Positions 1 through 9,415 are shown, counted from the first letter of the stretch. The stretch: DNA of 41,041 nucleotides from an uncultured delta proteobacterium (GCA_903920005.1 CAIXKI010000082.1:1-41041); one strand, 5' to 3'. Notes: a model not told the origin generated them from the letters alone. Numbers and translations: made by a program.

Positions 1-343
1 CCTCATCGCCACCTTCTACTTCCAGAAGCTGACTACGTTCCAGACGCTCGAGTCTTGGATGTGCTAGGTAGAACGGTATAGCGACGCCAGGTATACCGTC
101 CGCGCAGAACCACTCATCGGAGATCCAGAAATGGGGATTGAAGTTCAGGTCGAGCGCTTGCAGCTCATTGAGCACTATCTCTATGCGCCCCTGCAGTGTT
201 GAGCCCGGAATCGAGAGGTTGAGGTCGCATAATCGGAGGTTGAGGAGTTCCTCATCCGATAAGGCGACCCACCAGTAGGGATCTACACTACCTGTCTGGT
301 CGATCCTGGCGGCATTCTCTTTTTCTTGGGGATAGGCGGACAT
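1..343 (-). CDS. Putative zinc-binding metallopeptidase (Peptidase_Mx/DUF2248-like), N-terminal part, truncated by window edge
   Basis: Not in the ORF track because it runs off the edge. Reverse-strand translation from ATG at 343 is open to base 1: MSAYPQEKENAARIDQTGSVDPYWWVALSDEELLNLRLCDLNLSIPGSTLQGRIEIVLNELQALDLNFNPHFWISDEWFCADGIPGVAIPFYLAHPRLERLERSQLLEVEGGDE. The 'SDEWFxxDGIPGVAIPFYLAHPRL.RLER.Q.LEVEGG' segment matches my recollection of this family. The HExxH-like region would lie outside the window. Confidence 0.65.
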   Translation of the reverse strand, partial: MSAYPQEKENAARIDQTGSVDPYWWVALSDEELLNLRLCDLNLSIPGSTLQGRIEIVLNELQALDLNFNPHFWISDEWFCADGIPGVAIPFYLAHPRLERLERSQLLEVEGGDE

Positions 344-473
344 GGCGTCAGGCGCGTTGCTCGTTAAGACTAGTCTCGGTAAAGGGTAGCACCGCCAAGA
401 TCGGTGAGGAAGGATCTGGGCTGCGACACTAGCGAAAATGAGTGTAAAAGGCGCCCCGTCTAAAGTGTCGGAA

Positions 474-722
474 TCACCCCTCGTGACTTGCTAGGAGTAG
501 TTTCTTATAGCGAGCTGAGGCTTTGGAAACGAGGTCGCATGTGTCTGAAGGCTCATCATAGACGAGCACGATATCACCCCTTTCCAGCTGTTTCTCAACT
601 TGGGAGACCTTTGATTCCAGGGGGATGTGGTTGGCCCCATATTCGGTGCCCTCCCGGGATACAAACTCCTCGATCACGGCTCTAAGTACCTCGGATGAAA
701 GGGCTGTATGGGGAATGATCAT
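474..722 (-). CDS. yheU: YheU family (UPF0270) protein
   Basis: 82 aa; 'MIIP...LS.E.L...IEEFVSREGTEYG......L..KV.QV..QLERGDIVLVYDE' matches the YheU pattern. Confidence 0.75.
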   Translation of the reverse strand: MIIPHTALSSEVLRAVIEEFVSREGTEYGANHIPLESKVSQVEKQLERGDIVLVYDEPSDTCDLVSKASARYKKLLLASHEG

Positions 723-732
723 GGTATAGTAA

Positions 733-754
733 GGCGCCCGCCTTAACGGGCGCC
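733..754. terminator. Perfect 8-bp stem-loop GGCGCCCG-ccttaa-CGGGCGCC between slyD and yheU
   Basis: Arms 733-740 and 747-754 are exact complements; no strong T-tract on either strand. Confidence 0.5.
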
Positions 755-770
755 TGTGTACGTATTGTGT

Positions 771-1265
771 TTAGTGCTGATGTCCGCCTGGTCCGTGTAC
801 GTGACCGTGAGATAGCTCCTCAGCTGTAGCGACGCGCACGTCAGTGAGCTGGATATCGAAGAAGAGCGTCTCGCCAGCAAGCGGGTGGTTTGCATCAAGG
901 GTAATCTCTGTCTCGGTAAGCTTAACGACGCGAGCTGGAAGCTCGTCACCCTCCGGAGAAACCAGTTCAACGATAAAGTCTACCTCAATATCCTCGGGAA
1001 GGTTCCCTTGCGTGCGTGGAAGGGTAATAACCATCTCGTCGCGACGCTCGCCGTATCCCTCGGCCGGATTAACAGTTACCTGGAGTGATACGCCCGAAGT
1101 CTTTCCGACGAGCGCGTCCTCAAGGCCCGGAACGATCTGCGAGTATCCATGGAGATATACAAGCGGGTTGCTCCCCTCTGAAGTGTCGAGCACCTCTCCG
1201 TCTTTGTTCTTAAGTGTATAGTGAAAAGTAACAACGGTGTCTTTTCCAACGAGAATAGTATCCAT
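771..1265 (-). CDS. slyD: FKBP-type peptidyl-prolyl cis-trans isomerase, SlyD-like
   Basis: Translation from internal ATG (MDTILVGKDTVVTFHYTLKNKDGEVLDTS...PLVYLHGYSQIVPGLEDALVGK...VNPAEGYGERRDE...HVHGPGGHQH); FKBP plus IF-domain pattern and His-containing tail. Confidence 0.9.
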   Translation of the reverse strand: MDTILVGKDTVVTFHYTLKNKDGEVLDTSEGSNPLVYLHGYSQIVPGLEDALVGKTSGVSLQVTVNPAEGYGERRDEMVITLPRTQGNLPEDIEVDFIVELVSPEGDELPARVVKLTETEITLDANHPLAGETLFFDIQLTDVRVATAEELSHGHVHGPGGHQH

Positions 1266-1512
1266 ATAGAGGCTCCTAAGACTACAGCGTCGCCCAGTTC
1301 TACTCGTGGCTGTGAAACGCATCGTTTGCTGGAGGCTATCATAAAACTCAGCGTCAACAACACCCGGGAATCTTAGGAATTTAATAAGGTTACCACGAAA
1401 ACATAACGAGAAATCAGGGGTTTGAGGGTGCCGTATCTGAGCGCACGAGTCGTGGCGGTGCGTCCGGGGCTCAATCATGATACGATCGGGGCCCTTGTAG
1501 GTGGAATGTTCG

Positions 1513-3123
1513 ATGTCTGAAGCAGTAAGTCAAAAAGAGATGCAACAAGAGACCGCTAAGCGGCGGACCTTTGCGATTATTAGCCATCCGGATGCGGGAA
1601 AGACGACCCTAACGGAGAAGCTACTCCTCTACTCCGGCATGATCGGCACCGCCGGTATGGTCCGAGCGCGGAAGGGCGGCAAGGCAACCAGCTCTGACTG
1701 GATGTCCCTTGAGCGGGAGCGCGGAATCTCCGTGTCCGCGTCCGCGATGCAGTTCCCCTACAAAGAGGCAATCATTAACGTGCTTGATACCCCCGGGCAC
1801 CAAGACTTCAGCGAAGATACGTATCGAACGCTTACGGCCGCGGATAGCGCCGTGATGGTTCTGGACGCAGGTAAGGGTGTCGAGGCACAAACCCGAAAGC
1901 TTTTTGCCGTATGCCGCCTTCGTAAAACCCCAGTGTTGACCTTCATTAACAAGATGGACCTTCCGAGCAAGGACCCTCTCGAACTCCTGCAAGAGGTTGA
2001 GCACGTTTTAGGAATCCTCGCGGCTCCCATTAGTTGGCCTATTGGTAGCGGAGCATCTTTTAAAGGGATTATCTATCCGGCTACCCGGGAAGTGGTGCTC
2101 TTCACCAAATCCGATATCGGCGGAGCTGGAAAAGCCGAGTTTAAAACGACACATCTTGATGATGCCGTTAAGAGTGGCGAGATCTCCGAGGAGCAGGCGA
2201 AAACATTGGCTGACGAGCTCGAGCTTCTTGAAGCTGCCGGCAATCCCTTTACCCACGACGATTTTCTCGCGGGCAAGATCACGCCGGTCTTTTTCGGGTC
2301 GGCGCTGACCAACTTCGGAGTTGAGCCCTTTTTCGATCGGTTTACAGACCTCGCGCCGCGTCCCCACGCCTATGAGGCAACGGACAAGGCGGGCGGTTCC
2401 GTTACCGTAGATCCCGTTGACGCCCCCTTTTCGGCTTACGTGTTCAAGATCCAAGCGAACATGAATCCTAAGCACCGAGATAGCATGGCGTTCATGCGGG
2501 TATGCTCTGGTCGCTTCGAGCGTGACATGGTGGTAAAGCATCATCGCTCGAACAAAGAGATTCGACTCTCCCGTTCCTACTCGCTCGTCGCGCAGGATCG
2601 AAATACGGTTGACGTTGCGTATCCAGGCGACATTATCGGCGTTATTAATCCAGGTGCCTTTGCCATCGGTGATACGGTGTCGATGAAGGGTGGCTTTGAT
2701 TACAAACCTATGCCCCAATTTCCACCTGAGATCGTGGCTCAGATCCGTCCGACCGATGTGTTGCGCCACAAGCAATTCGATAAGGGCATTACTCAGCTAG
2801 CTTACGAGGGGGCAGTTCAGATACTCCGCTCATATCGCAATCCGAAGGACCCTCCACTCGTCGCTGCTGTTGGGCGTTTACAGTTTGAAGTTCTACAGTT
2901 TCGGCTCAAAGAGGAGTACAACGCTGGCGCCGCGATAGACTTCCTCCCTTACCGATACAGTATTTACGTTGAGGGTGATGTGAAGGGTCTCTCTCTTCCG
3001 ATGGGATCGATGCTCGCACTCGACGCGAGAGATCGAGTGGTCGTTCTTCTGACCGCTGAGTGGGAGAAGAAATACGTTCAAGAAAAGAACCCCGATCACG
3101 TCTTCAAGGACTTTGTGCAATAA
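1513..3123 (+). CDS. prfC: Peptide chain release factor 3 (RF3)
   Basis: GTPase motifs HPDAGKTTLTEKLL, DTPGHQDFSEDTYR, NKMDLPSKDP; typical RF3 length. The track starts at GTG 1501; ATG at 1513 (MSEAVSQKEM...) is the likelier start. Confidence 0.95.
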   Translation: MSEAVSQKEMQQETAKRRTFAIISHPDAGKTTLTEKLLLYSGMIGTAGMVRARKGGKATSSDWMSLERERGISVSASAMQFPYKEAIINVLDTPGHQDFSEDTYRTLTAADSAVMVLDAGKGVEAQTRKLFAVCRLRKTPVLTFINKMDLPSKDPLELLQEVEHVLGILAAPISWPIGSGASFKGIIYPATREVVLFTKSDIGGAGKAEFKTTHLDDAVKSGEISEEQAKTLADELELLEAAGNPFTHDDFLAGKITPVFFGSALTNFGVEPFFDRFTDLAPRPHAYEATDKAGGSVTVDPVDAPFSAYVFKIQANMNPKHRDSMAFMRVCSGRFERDMVVKHHRSNKEIRLSRSYSLVAQDRNTVDVAYPGDIIGVINPGAFAIGDTVSMKGGFDYKPMPQFPPEIVAQIRPTDVLRHKQFDKGITQLAYEGAVQILRSYRNPKDPPLVAAVGRLQFEVLQFRLKEEYNAGAAIDFLPYRYSIYVEGDVKGLSLPMGSMLALDARDRVVVLLTAEWEKKYVQEKNPDHVFKDFVQ

Positions 3124-3134
3124 GAGTTCGAACG

Positions 3135-3572
3135 ATGAGCGCATTTACCTACAGTGAAATACAGGGCAAGGACGTTGAAGAGTTCCTCGCCTGTGCGTCA
3201 GCGGAGGAGCGTTTGAGCTGGCTCATGGAGCGTTCCTATTTTCACCCTGAGATACCTCGAGAGCGATGCACCGTGGAGGGTCGGGTGCCGGGCTGCCTTT
3301 CAGGGCTCTGGCTTGAGGCGTCATGTATCGACTCACGGTGCCTATTCGCCGCGAGAAGTGAATCCGAAATGGTTCAGGGAATTGTCTCATTTATCTGCGA
3401 CCTCTACTCGGGGCGCTCCCCGTCCGAAATTATTGCACTAGGAGACACTCTCGCACATTTCCTCGGTCTTGAGCGTCTTCTTAGCCTCACTCGAAAGCGA
3501 GCGGTTCTCAGCACCATTTCCTTTATTCTGAGCTACGCGAAGAGGCATGATTCGACGCAGCTTGTCGCGTAG
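3135..3572 (+). CDS. SufE/CsdE-family sulfur acceptor protein
   Basis: Translation from ATG 3135; 'EGRVPGCLSGLWLEAS..DSRCLFAARSESEMVQGIVSFICDLYSGRSPSEI' matches the SufE core with the acceptor Cys in PGC; ends in TAG. Confidence 0.85.
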   Translation: MSAFTYSEIQGKDVEEFLACASAEERLSWLMERSYFHPEIPRERCTVEGRVPGCLSGLWLEASCIDSRCLFAARSESEMVQGIVSFICDLYSGRSPSEIIALGDTLAHFLGLERLLSLTRKRAVLSTISFILSYAKRHDSTQLVA

Positions 3573-3575
3573 CAT

Positions 3576-4397
3576 ATGAGGCTTTTTGACGCCCATAACC
3601 ACCTTCAGAGTGAACGCCTTGCGAGCCAACTCAACGAACTAACTCCTCAGATCGAAGCGTCCCGCATTTCGGCAATGGTCGTGAATGGCACGTGTAGGGC
3701 GGATTGGAATCGCGTCAAGGAGATGGCCCTGCGGTGGTCATGGATCGTGCCAGCGGTCGGGTTTCATCCATGGTACCTCGATTCGCTTCCCGCCGATTGG
3801 CGCTTTCAACTGGAGGATTTCCTAAACACTTTTCCGGCAACGATCGGCGAAATCGGAATCGACCATTGGAAAAGCAACATAGACGATGCGCTTCAAGAGG
3901 AGGTTTTTAGGGGGCAACTCCTCATCGCAAAGGCGCGGTCGCTTCCGGTCTCAATCCACGGCCTCAAGGCATGGGGGCGCCTGCTTGAGATTCTAAGAGA
4001 TGTTGGCCACCTTCCGGGAGGGTTCCTCCTGCACTCGTACTCAGGCCCGCGAGAGCTTATTAAGCCGTTTGTGGAGCGTGGGGCTTATTTTTCCTGTAGC
4101 GGTGCTTTTCTTGGTCCGAAAAGGGAGAAGGCTTTATCTCTTTTCGGGGAGATTCCACTCGACCGCATCCTGGTGGAGACTGACGCTCCCGACCAATTAC
4201 CCCCGGAGGGTATGGACAGGTGGAAGATGCATAATCTTATTTCGGGCGAGAGGCTAACGCACCCGTTAAGCCTCGAACTGACCTACGAAGAGATCTCTCG
4301 TATACGAGGTATCTCTCTTGAGGCCTCTTCCCGTCACATTGAGGAGAATTTTTTGAGGCTGTTTGGAGGCTTCGTTAGAGAGGCTCTTCCATCCTAA
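3576..4397 (+). CDS. TatD-family metal-dependent hydrolase
   Basis: DAHNHLQ, GEIGIDHW, SIHGLKAW, LLHSYSG, ILVETDAPDQLP motifs. Confidence 0.85.
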   Translation: MRLFDAHNHLQSERLASQLNELTPQIEASRISAMVVNGTCRADWNRVKEMALRWSWIVPAVGFHPWYLDSLPADWRFQLEDFLNTFPATIGEIGIDHWKSNIDDALQEEVFRGQLLIAKARSLPVSIHGLKAWGRLLEILRDVGHLPGGFLLHSYSGPRELIKPFVERGAYFSCSGAFLGPKREKALSLFGEIPLDRILVETDAPDQLPPEGMDRWKMHNLISGERLTHPLSLELTYEEISRIRGISLEASSRHIEENFLRLFGGFVREALPS

Positions 4398-5226
4398 CGC
4401 GTCTTCGCTCAGCCCACTTGTACGGATATTGACGACGCTCTGCTCGGAGTTGCTCAATCGCCTGGGCTGCCGCTATAAATCCGATCGTACCGGTGACGTA
4501 CACCGCACTGCCGAGCCCCGCATTGCAGCTCTTAGCCTGAGCCGCCTGTCGTGTCTCAGTGCTCTCCTGCAAGGCGCACGCCGGTGGCTCATAGGCGCTG
4601 CTCCCTTTTTGTTGAGGAGCGTAGACGCACGGAATTTCGAATAACGTGCGATCCCCGCGAGGAAACTCATGATCCTGTCGCAGCTTTTTACGAACGATTT
4701 GAAGAAGGGGATCGTGTATCGTCTTGGAGAGGTCGTGAACGCGAATGAGTTCAGGGGAGAGCCTATTTCCGGCCGACCCGACCGTTATAGCGGGTATGCC
4801 CCGCCTCACACACTCAGCAAGCAGTAGCGTCTTATGCTCGGCAGAATCGATCGTGTCGAGCAATAAAGAGTACCCTTGGTCGAGAATAGCATCCGCGGTC
4901 TGCTCAGAAAAAAATCGCTTCATCACGGTAACGGTACACGAAGGATTTATCTGCCCGACTCGTTCGGCAAGTGTCTCCGCCTTCGACTGACCCACCGTTG
5001 TTGTAAGCGCGTGAAGTTGACGGTTGATGTTTGTTACACACACTTCGTCGAGGTCGACTAATGTGAGTGCCCCTACTCCGCTTCTGGCGAGCGCTTCTAC
5101 GACCCATGAGCCCACGCCACCAAGCCCTACAACACAGACGGAGGCAGTTGAAACGCGAGCGAAGGCCTCGTCACCGACGAGTTGCCTGAAACCATTAAAT
5201 GATGCCTCGATAATCTCTCTTTCCAT
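4375..5226 (-). CDS. tcdA: tRNA threonylcarbamoyladenosine dehydratase (TcdA/CsdL; ThiF/MoeB/E1-like fold)
   Basis: GLGGVGSWVVEALARSGVGALTLVDLDEVCVTNINRQLHAL, DTIDSAEHKTLL; closely resembles YgdL/TcdA. Confidence 0.9.
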   Translation of the reverse strand: MEREIIEASFNGFRQLVGDEAFARVSTASVCVVGLGGVGSWVVEALARSGVGALTLVDLDEVCVTNINRQLHALTTTVGQSKAETLAERVGQINPSCTVTVMKRFFSEQTADAILDQGYSLLLDTIDSAEHKTLLLAECVRRGIPAITVGSAGNRLSPELIRVHDLSKTIHDPLLQIVRKKLRQDHEFPRGDRTLFEIPCVYAPQQKGSSAYEPPACALQESTETRQAAQAKSCNAGLGSAVYVTGTIGFIAAAQAIEQLRAERRQYPYKWAERRRVRMEEPL

Positions 5227-5373
5227 AGAAATGTGGCTACGATACTACCACTACACCTCGTCGGTGACGAGGGTCAGTGACCTGAGACGGTTAGGCAGCC
5301 ACAGTACTAGTGAAGGCCATCGTAACAAGAGCGGGATATCCTTTTAAGTTCACTCACCTAGCGTGGTTTATCG

Positions 5374-6606
5374 ATGCGAACCGAGATGAAGGACTGTGAC
5401 GTAGTAGTAGTCGGCGCTGGCTTAACGGGGCTTAGGGCGGCCCTTGAGATAACCAACGCTGGGCTTAGCGTTATGGTACTAGACCGCAACGATCAGGTCG
5501 GCGGAAGGATGCGAACGTCAACGGTTGGAGGATTCCAGCTCGACCACGGCTTTCAGGTTATACTTTCGGCGTATCCCGAGCTTCGTCGCATCCCCGGCCT
5601 CGCCTTAACGCACTGGAGACCCTTCTTCTCCGGCGCTCGGGTAAAGGCGGGCGATCGTTTTGTAGATTTTATGGACCCCCGAAGGCATCCAGAGTTTCTA
5701 TTCGCGATGCTTCGTTCTCCGATCTGTTCAATCGGCGACCTGATACGATTCTTCTTTCTTCTCGCACGCTCTCCAAGAGCGACACCGAACAGAGAGGATC
5801 AAGCAACCGTCGACCTCATACAAGGATGGAGGTTCACAGATCCTTTTCGAGAGAAGTTTTTGCTCCCTTTTCTTCGGGGTGTTTTGCTAGACCCGACCCT
5901 AAGAGCTGACGCAGGGATGGCTCGATTTTATCTGAAAATGTTTGGAGCCGGAGATGCGCTACTCCCCCCTTTTGGGATTCAAGAGCTTCCTCAGCGCCTC
6001 GCCACCCTAGTAGGACAATCGCACATTCGTCTCGGTGTTCAAGTAAAGCAGATCAGTGCGCGTCATGTCGTTCTTGAAAACGGAGAGACACTGCATTGTG
6101 ACCAGGTTATTTGCGCGACCGACACCCTTTCAGCGGCGGCCCTAGGATCTCCTGAGCAGACTATGCCACATTCTGGCGGTTCGACCTTGTACTTCGGCGC
6201 TCAGAACCCGCCTTATAGCGAACCGATCTTGGTTTTAAACGGCGAAGGTGGTCCTATATCGATCGTCGCCGTTCCCTCTAACGTTCAGCCAAAATACGCC
6301 CCCGTTGGGCGTTCGCTGATCTCTGTATTGGTACTTGGGGAATATGCTCGAACGAGCGACGAATCTTTAGTAGCAGCCGTACGAAAGCAGCTATGCGAAT
6401 GGTACGGCGACTACTCGCTAGAGTGGGAGTTTCTCCAGCGGTTTGATGTTCCAAACGCCCTTCCGAGCAGACCGCGTATGGGCGTCGGATGGACAGAACG
6501 AGCTGGGATACTCTATGCCGGGGACTACCTCTCCTACCCGTCTCAAAATGGAGCACTCGCCGCTGGAAGGCAGGTAGGTGAGGCCGTTATAGCCGCGTTC
6601 GCCTAA
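5374..6606 (+). CDS. FAD-dependent amine oxidase/phytoene desaturase-like oxidoreductase
   Basis: N-terminal Rossmann motif VVVGAGLTGLRAALEITNAGLSVMVLDRNDQVGGRMRT; C-terminal AGDYLSYPSQNGALAAGR. Confidence 0.8.
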   Translation: MRTEMKDCDVVVVGAGLTGLRAALEITNAGLSVMVLDRNDQVGGRMRTSTVGGFQLDHGFQVILSAYPELRRIPGLALTHWRPFFSGARVKAGDRFVDFMDPRRHPEFLFAMLRSPICSIGDLIRFFFLLARSPRATPNREDQATVDLIQGWRFTDPFREKFLLPFLRGVLLDPTLRADAGMARFYLKMFGAGDALLPPFGIQELPQRLATLVGQSHIRLGVQVKQISARHVVLENGETLHCDQVICATDTLSAAALGSPEQTMPHSGGSTLYFGAQNPPYSEPILVLNGEGGPISIVAVPSNVQPKYAPVGRSLISVLVLGEYARTSDESLVAAVRKQLCEWYGDYSLEWEFLQRFDVPNALPSRPRMGVGWTERAGILYAGDYLSYPSQNGALAAGRQVGEAVIAAFA

Positions 6607-6610
6607 GACT

Positions 6611-8623
6611 CTACTGCACCCCATCCCGAGCGAGTACCAGAGCCGTTCTCGCGGGGAGATACAAGCTCAACTCGCTTCGATCGTCCGTTACGTAATTTAC
6701 GGAGGTGTCGACACGATTGAACCCGCCGAACCGAGGCGAGTCCGTCGAGAGCACTACGCGATAACACCCTCCTGGAACGCCGATCTTTCGATCGGTCCAA
6801 GAGTTTGATGGATTAAAGTTAAATACGAACAGAAGTCCGGCGCGCTCGAACGCGAGAACTCCATCGCGTACGTGTTCGTAGTGCTTGTACGGCCACTCCG
6901 AATCGAGAAGCTTACTTGAAGCCGCCATCTCCATCATGCTTTGATCGAAATCAGCTAGGTACTTATATCGAAGCTCTGCCGCGTCGCGGAGGCTCCACTG
7001 CCTTCTGGCGTAGTGATACGACCAATTGTTCCCCTCTCGAGGAAAGTCGACCCATTCTGGATGCCCGAATTCATTGCCAATGAAATTCAGGTAGCCATTT
7101 CCTGCCGTCCCAATGGTGATCAGTCGTATCATCTTATGGAGCGCAATCGCACGATCGATAACTAAACTTTCGTCGCTGGTACGCATCTTCCAGTACATCT
7201 CTTGGTCGGCCAGCCAGAATATAACTGTCTTGTCTCCAACGAGCGCCTGGTCATGGGACTCAGCATAGCCGATCGTTTTCTCGTCAACCCTGCGACTTGA
7301 GAGCTCCCGCCACATCTCGGCCACGTTCCAATTCTCGTCGGAGACGTGCTTGAGTAGCTTGATCCAGTAGTCCGGAACTCCCATTGCCAATCGATAGTTG
7401 AAGCCGGTTCCGCCCTGCTCAAACGGGGCCGCTAGTCCGGGCATTCCACTCACCTCCTCGGCGACCGTGATAGCATCTGGCCGAACCTCGTGGGTTACCT
7501 GATTCGCGAGAGCGAGGTACGCCATCGCGTCCTCATCAACGTTCCCGCAGTAATAGTGGTCGTATGACCCCACAGAGGAGCCGAGGCCATGATCCCGGTA
7601 GACCATGCTCGTCACACCATCAAATCGGAATCCGTCAAAATTGAAGGTGTCCAGCCAGTATCGGCAGTTTGAAAGGAGAAAGTGAAGCGTTTCAACCTTT
7701 CCGTAATCGAAGAGCCTAGTGTTCCATGCAGGATGTTCGCCGCGAGCTCCATCGTGAAAGTAGAGGGTGTATGAGCCGTCGAGTTTACTAAGCCCTTCAA
7801 TTTCGTTCTTGACCGCGGGAGAGTGCACGAGGTCCATGATAACAGCGATGTCCAGCGAGTGTGCCGTATCGATGAGCTCCTTAAGATCTTCGGGGGATCC
7901 AAACCGCGAGGAGGGCGCGAAGAAGTTCGACACCTGGTAGCCAAACGATCCGTAATACGGATGCTCCTGAACAGCCATCAGCTGAATTGTATTGTATCCG
8001 CCCTTGTGGATTCGAGGGAGCACCTCTCGGGTAAACTCTTTGTAGGAGCCAACACCTGGCTTCTCTTGAGCCATGCCAACGTGCGCCTCGTATATAAGTG
8101 GCGCACGCCGTGCGACTCTGTAGTTCGGGTTACGCCATTCATACGCCTTTTCGGGGGCCCAAACCTGCGCACTAAAGAGTTTTGTATTTTCGTCTTGAAC
8201 AACGCGACGGCAGAACGACGGTATTCGTTCGCCCGAGACCTCGCAACCGTTCTCCATCCAGAAAACTACGAGCTTGTAATGGTGCCCGTGCGAGAGCGCG
8301 TGCTTCGGAAGGACCACCTCCCACACTCCGTGCTCCTTACGCGCAAGATCGTACTGTGAGTCAACTCGCCACTGGTTGAAGTCGCCAACTATCGTTATTC
8401 GAGTCGCGTTTGGAGCTCGCTCGCGCAATACCCAACCACTGGCGGTTTGGTGGAGACCGAAGTACTCATGCCCAGAGGCGAAGTCGGCGAGGGTTTGCTT
8501 GCCCTGAGTCAGCTGCCGACAACGCTCTTCCGCGAGCCATTTTCTGTGCTCAATAGCGCCGGTGTAGGGAGTAAGCCACGGATCGAGTTCTACGATACTT
8601 TGTTTGCCGGATGTGTTCGCCAT
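6611..8623 (-). CDS. glgB: 1,4-alpha-glucan branching enzyme, GH13, eukaryote/GBE1-like subtype
   Basis: DPWLTPYTGAIEHR start, HEYFGLH, IYEAHVGMAQEKPGVGSYKEF, FDGFRFDGVTSMVY, AEEVSGMPG, YAESHDQALVGDKT, NFIGNEFGHPEWVDFPREGN. Confidence 0.92.
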   Translation of the reverse strand: MANTSGKQSIVELDPWLTPYTGAIEHRKWLAEERCRQLTQGKQTLADFASGHEYFGLHQTASGWVLRERAPNATRITIVGDFNQWRVDSQYDLARKEHGVWEVVLPKHALSHGHHYKLVVFWMENGCEVSGERIPSFCRRVVQDENTKLFSAQVWAPEKAYEWRNPNYRVARRAPLIYEAHVGMAQEKPGVGSYKEFTREVLPRIHKGGYNTIQLMAVQEHPYYGSFGYQVSNFFAPSSRFGSPEDLKELIDTAHSLDIAVIMDLVHSPAVKNEIEGLSKLDGSYTLYFHDGARGEHPAWNTRLFDYGKVETLHFLLSNCRYWLDTFNFDGFRFDGVTSMVYRDHGLGSSVGSYDHYYCGNVDEDAMAYLALANQVTHEVRPDAITVAEEVSGMPGLAAPFEQGGTGFNYRLAMGVPDYWIKLLKHVSDENWNVAEMWRELSSRRVDEKTIGYAESHDQALVGDKTVIFWLADQEMYWKMRTSDESLVIDRAIALHKMIRLITIGTAGNGYLNFIGNEFGHPEWVDFPREGNNWSYHYARRQWSLRDAAELRYKYLADFDQSMMEMAASSKLLDSEWPYKHYEHVRDGVLAFERAGLLFVFNFNPSNSWTDRKIGVPGGCYRVVLSTDSPRFGGFNRVDTSVNYVTDDRSELSLYLPARTALVLARDGVQ

Positions 8624-8756
8624 AGTGCAGCGATACTACTCCAGTTGCGTGTGTTTGTAGAGTCCGTTCTGCTGGTTCACCCACTCTAGCTAGAGAAATG
8701 GGCTGGTGGATCACTCTTACTAGTCGGCGAGCGCAAAAAGGTGTTATACCACAGAG

Positions 8757-9020
8757 ATGAAATCAAGCCCATGCCACGTACTCACCGTCATTGACGGCGA
8801 AACCGAAGAGCTTTTCGACGCATATGAGATCTCTGGGTTTCAGCTTACAGCATTTCTACAACAGTTCGACGTTCCAATTGAAACGGACCCAGAGATGCTC
8901 GACCGGTACGCGGTTGGCCCTGATGACGCCGACTTCGTCATCAAGGCGATCGGTTTCGAGATGTCCTTTGACTTTACTCGGTACGCCTACTTCATTGAAG
9001 CAGCAGAAAACGATACTTGA
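8757..9020 (+). CDS. Hypothetical protein (87 aa)
   Basis: Clean short ORF in a gap with no stronger overlapping gene; acidic composition; no recognised family. Confidence 0.55.
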   Translation: MKSSPCHVLTVIDGETEELFDAYEISGFQLTAFLQQFDVPIETDPEMLDRYAVGPDDADFVIKAIGFEMSFDFTRYAYFIEAAENDT

Positions 9021-9035
9021 GCCTCCGCTCGGCTC

Positions 9036-9311
9036 TTAATGGGAGCGTAGCGAGTTATCCACCGCGAAGGCGACCCTGCACCGTACTCGATAGCGTGCTA
9101 TCTTGCCGTTTTCAATGAGCGCCTTCATCGATTCAACCTTGAGCTCACGTATGTTTTTGAGGGTCTCGCTCGCTTCCGACACGCACTGTTGGGCGGCGTC
9201 TTCCCAGCTTTTGTCAGACTCAGCAATCAGCTCAATGCTCTTAAAGACCGTATCAATAGGAAGAAACCTCTCCTCTCCTGAACGACGACCCTGTTCCGTA
9301 GTACCCTTCAT
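9036..9311 (-). CDS. Dodecin family protein
   Basis: 'VFKSIELIAESDKSWEDAAQQCVSEASETLKNIRELKVESMKALIENGKIARYRVRCRVAFAVD' follows the dodecin pattern. Confidence 0.85.
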   Translation of the reverse strand: MKGTTEQGRRSGEERFLPIDTVFKSIELIAESDKSWEDAAQQCVSEASETLKNIRELKVESMKALIENGKIARYRVRCRVAFAVDNSLRSH

Positions 9312-9392
9312 ACGTTTCCCTCCAGTCTAGGCCATCGTATGAAATCACCCCTGGGCCGTGGGCGATATGACATGGCAAAGCCCCTCGCCCCG

Positions 9393-9415
9393 CCTCGGTT
9401 CTCGAAAAACCGAGG
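9393..9415. promoter_or_regulatory. Perfect 8-bp stem-loop CCTCGGTT-ctcgaaa-AACCGAGG in a divergent intergenic region
   Basis: Arms 9393-9400 and 9408-9415 exact; located between divergent genes (dodecin - and 9484 ORF +). Confidence 0.5.

Noticed and set aside
2008-2775. 255-aa minus-strand ORF opposite prfC
   Set aside because: Antisense to a confident RF3 gene; no family resemblance, typical antisense artefact.
7823-8359. 178-aa plus-strand ORF opposite glgB
   Set aside because: Fully antisense to the branching enzyme; no recognisable domain.
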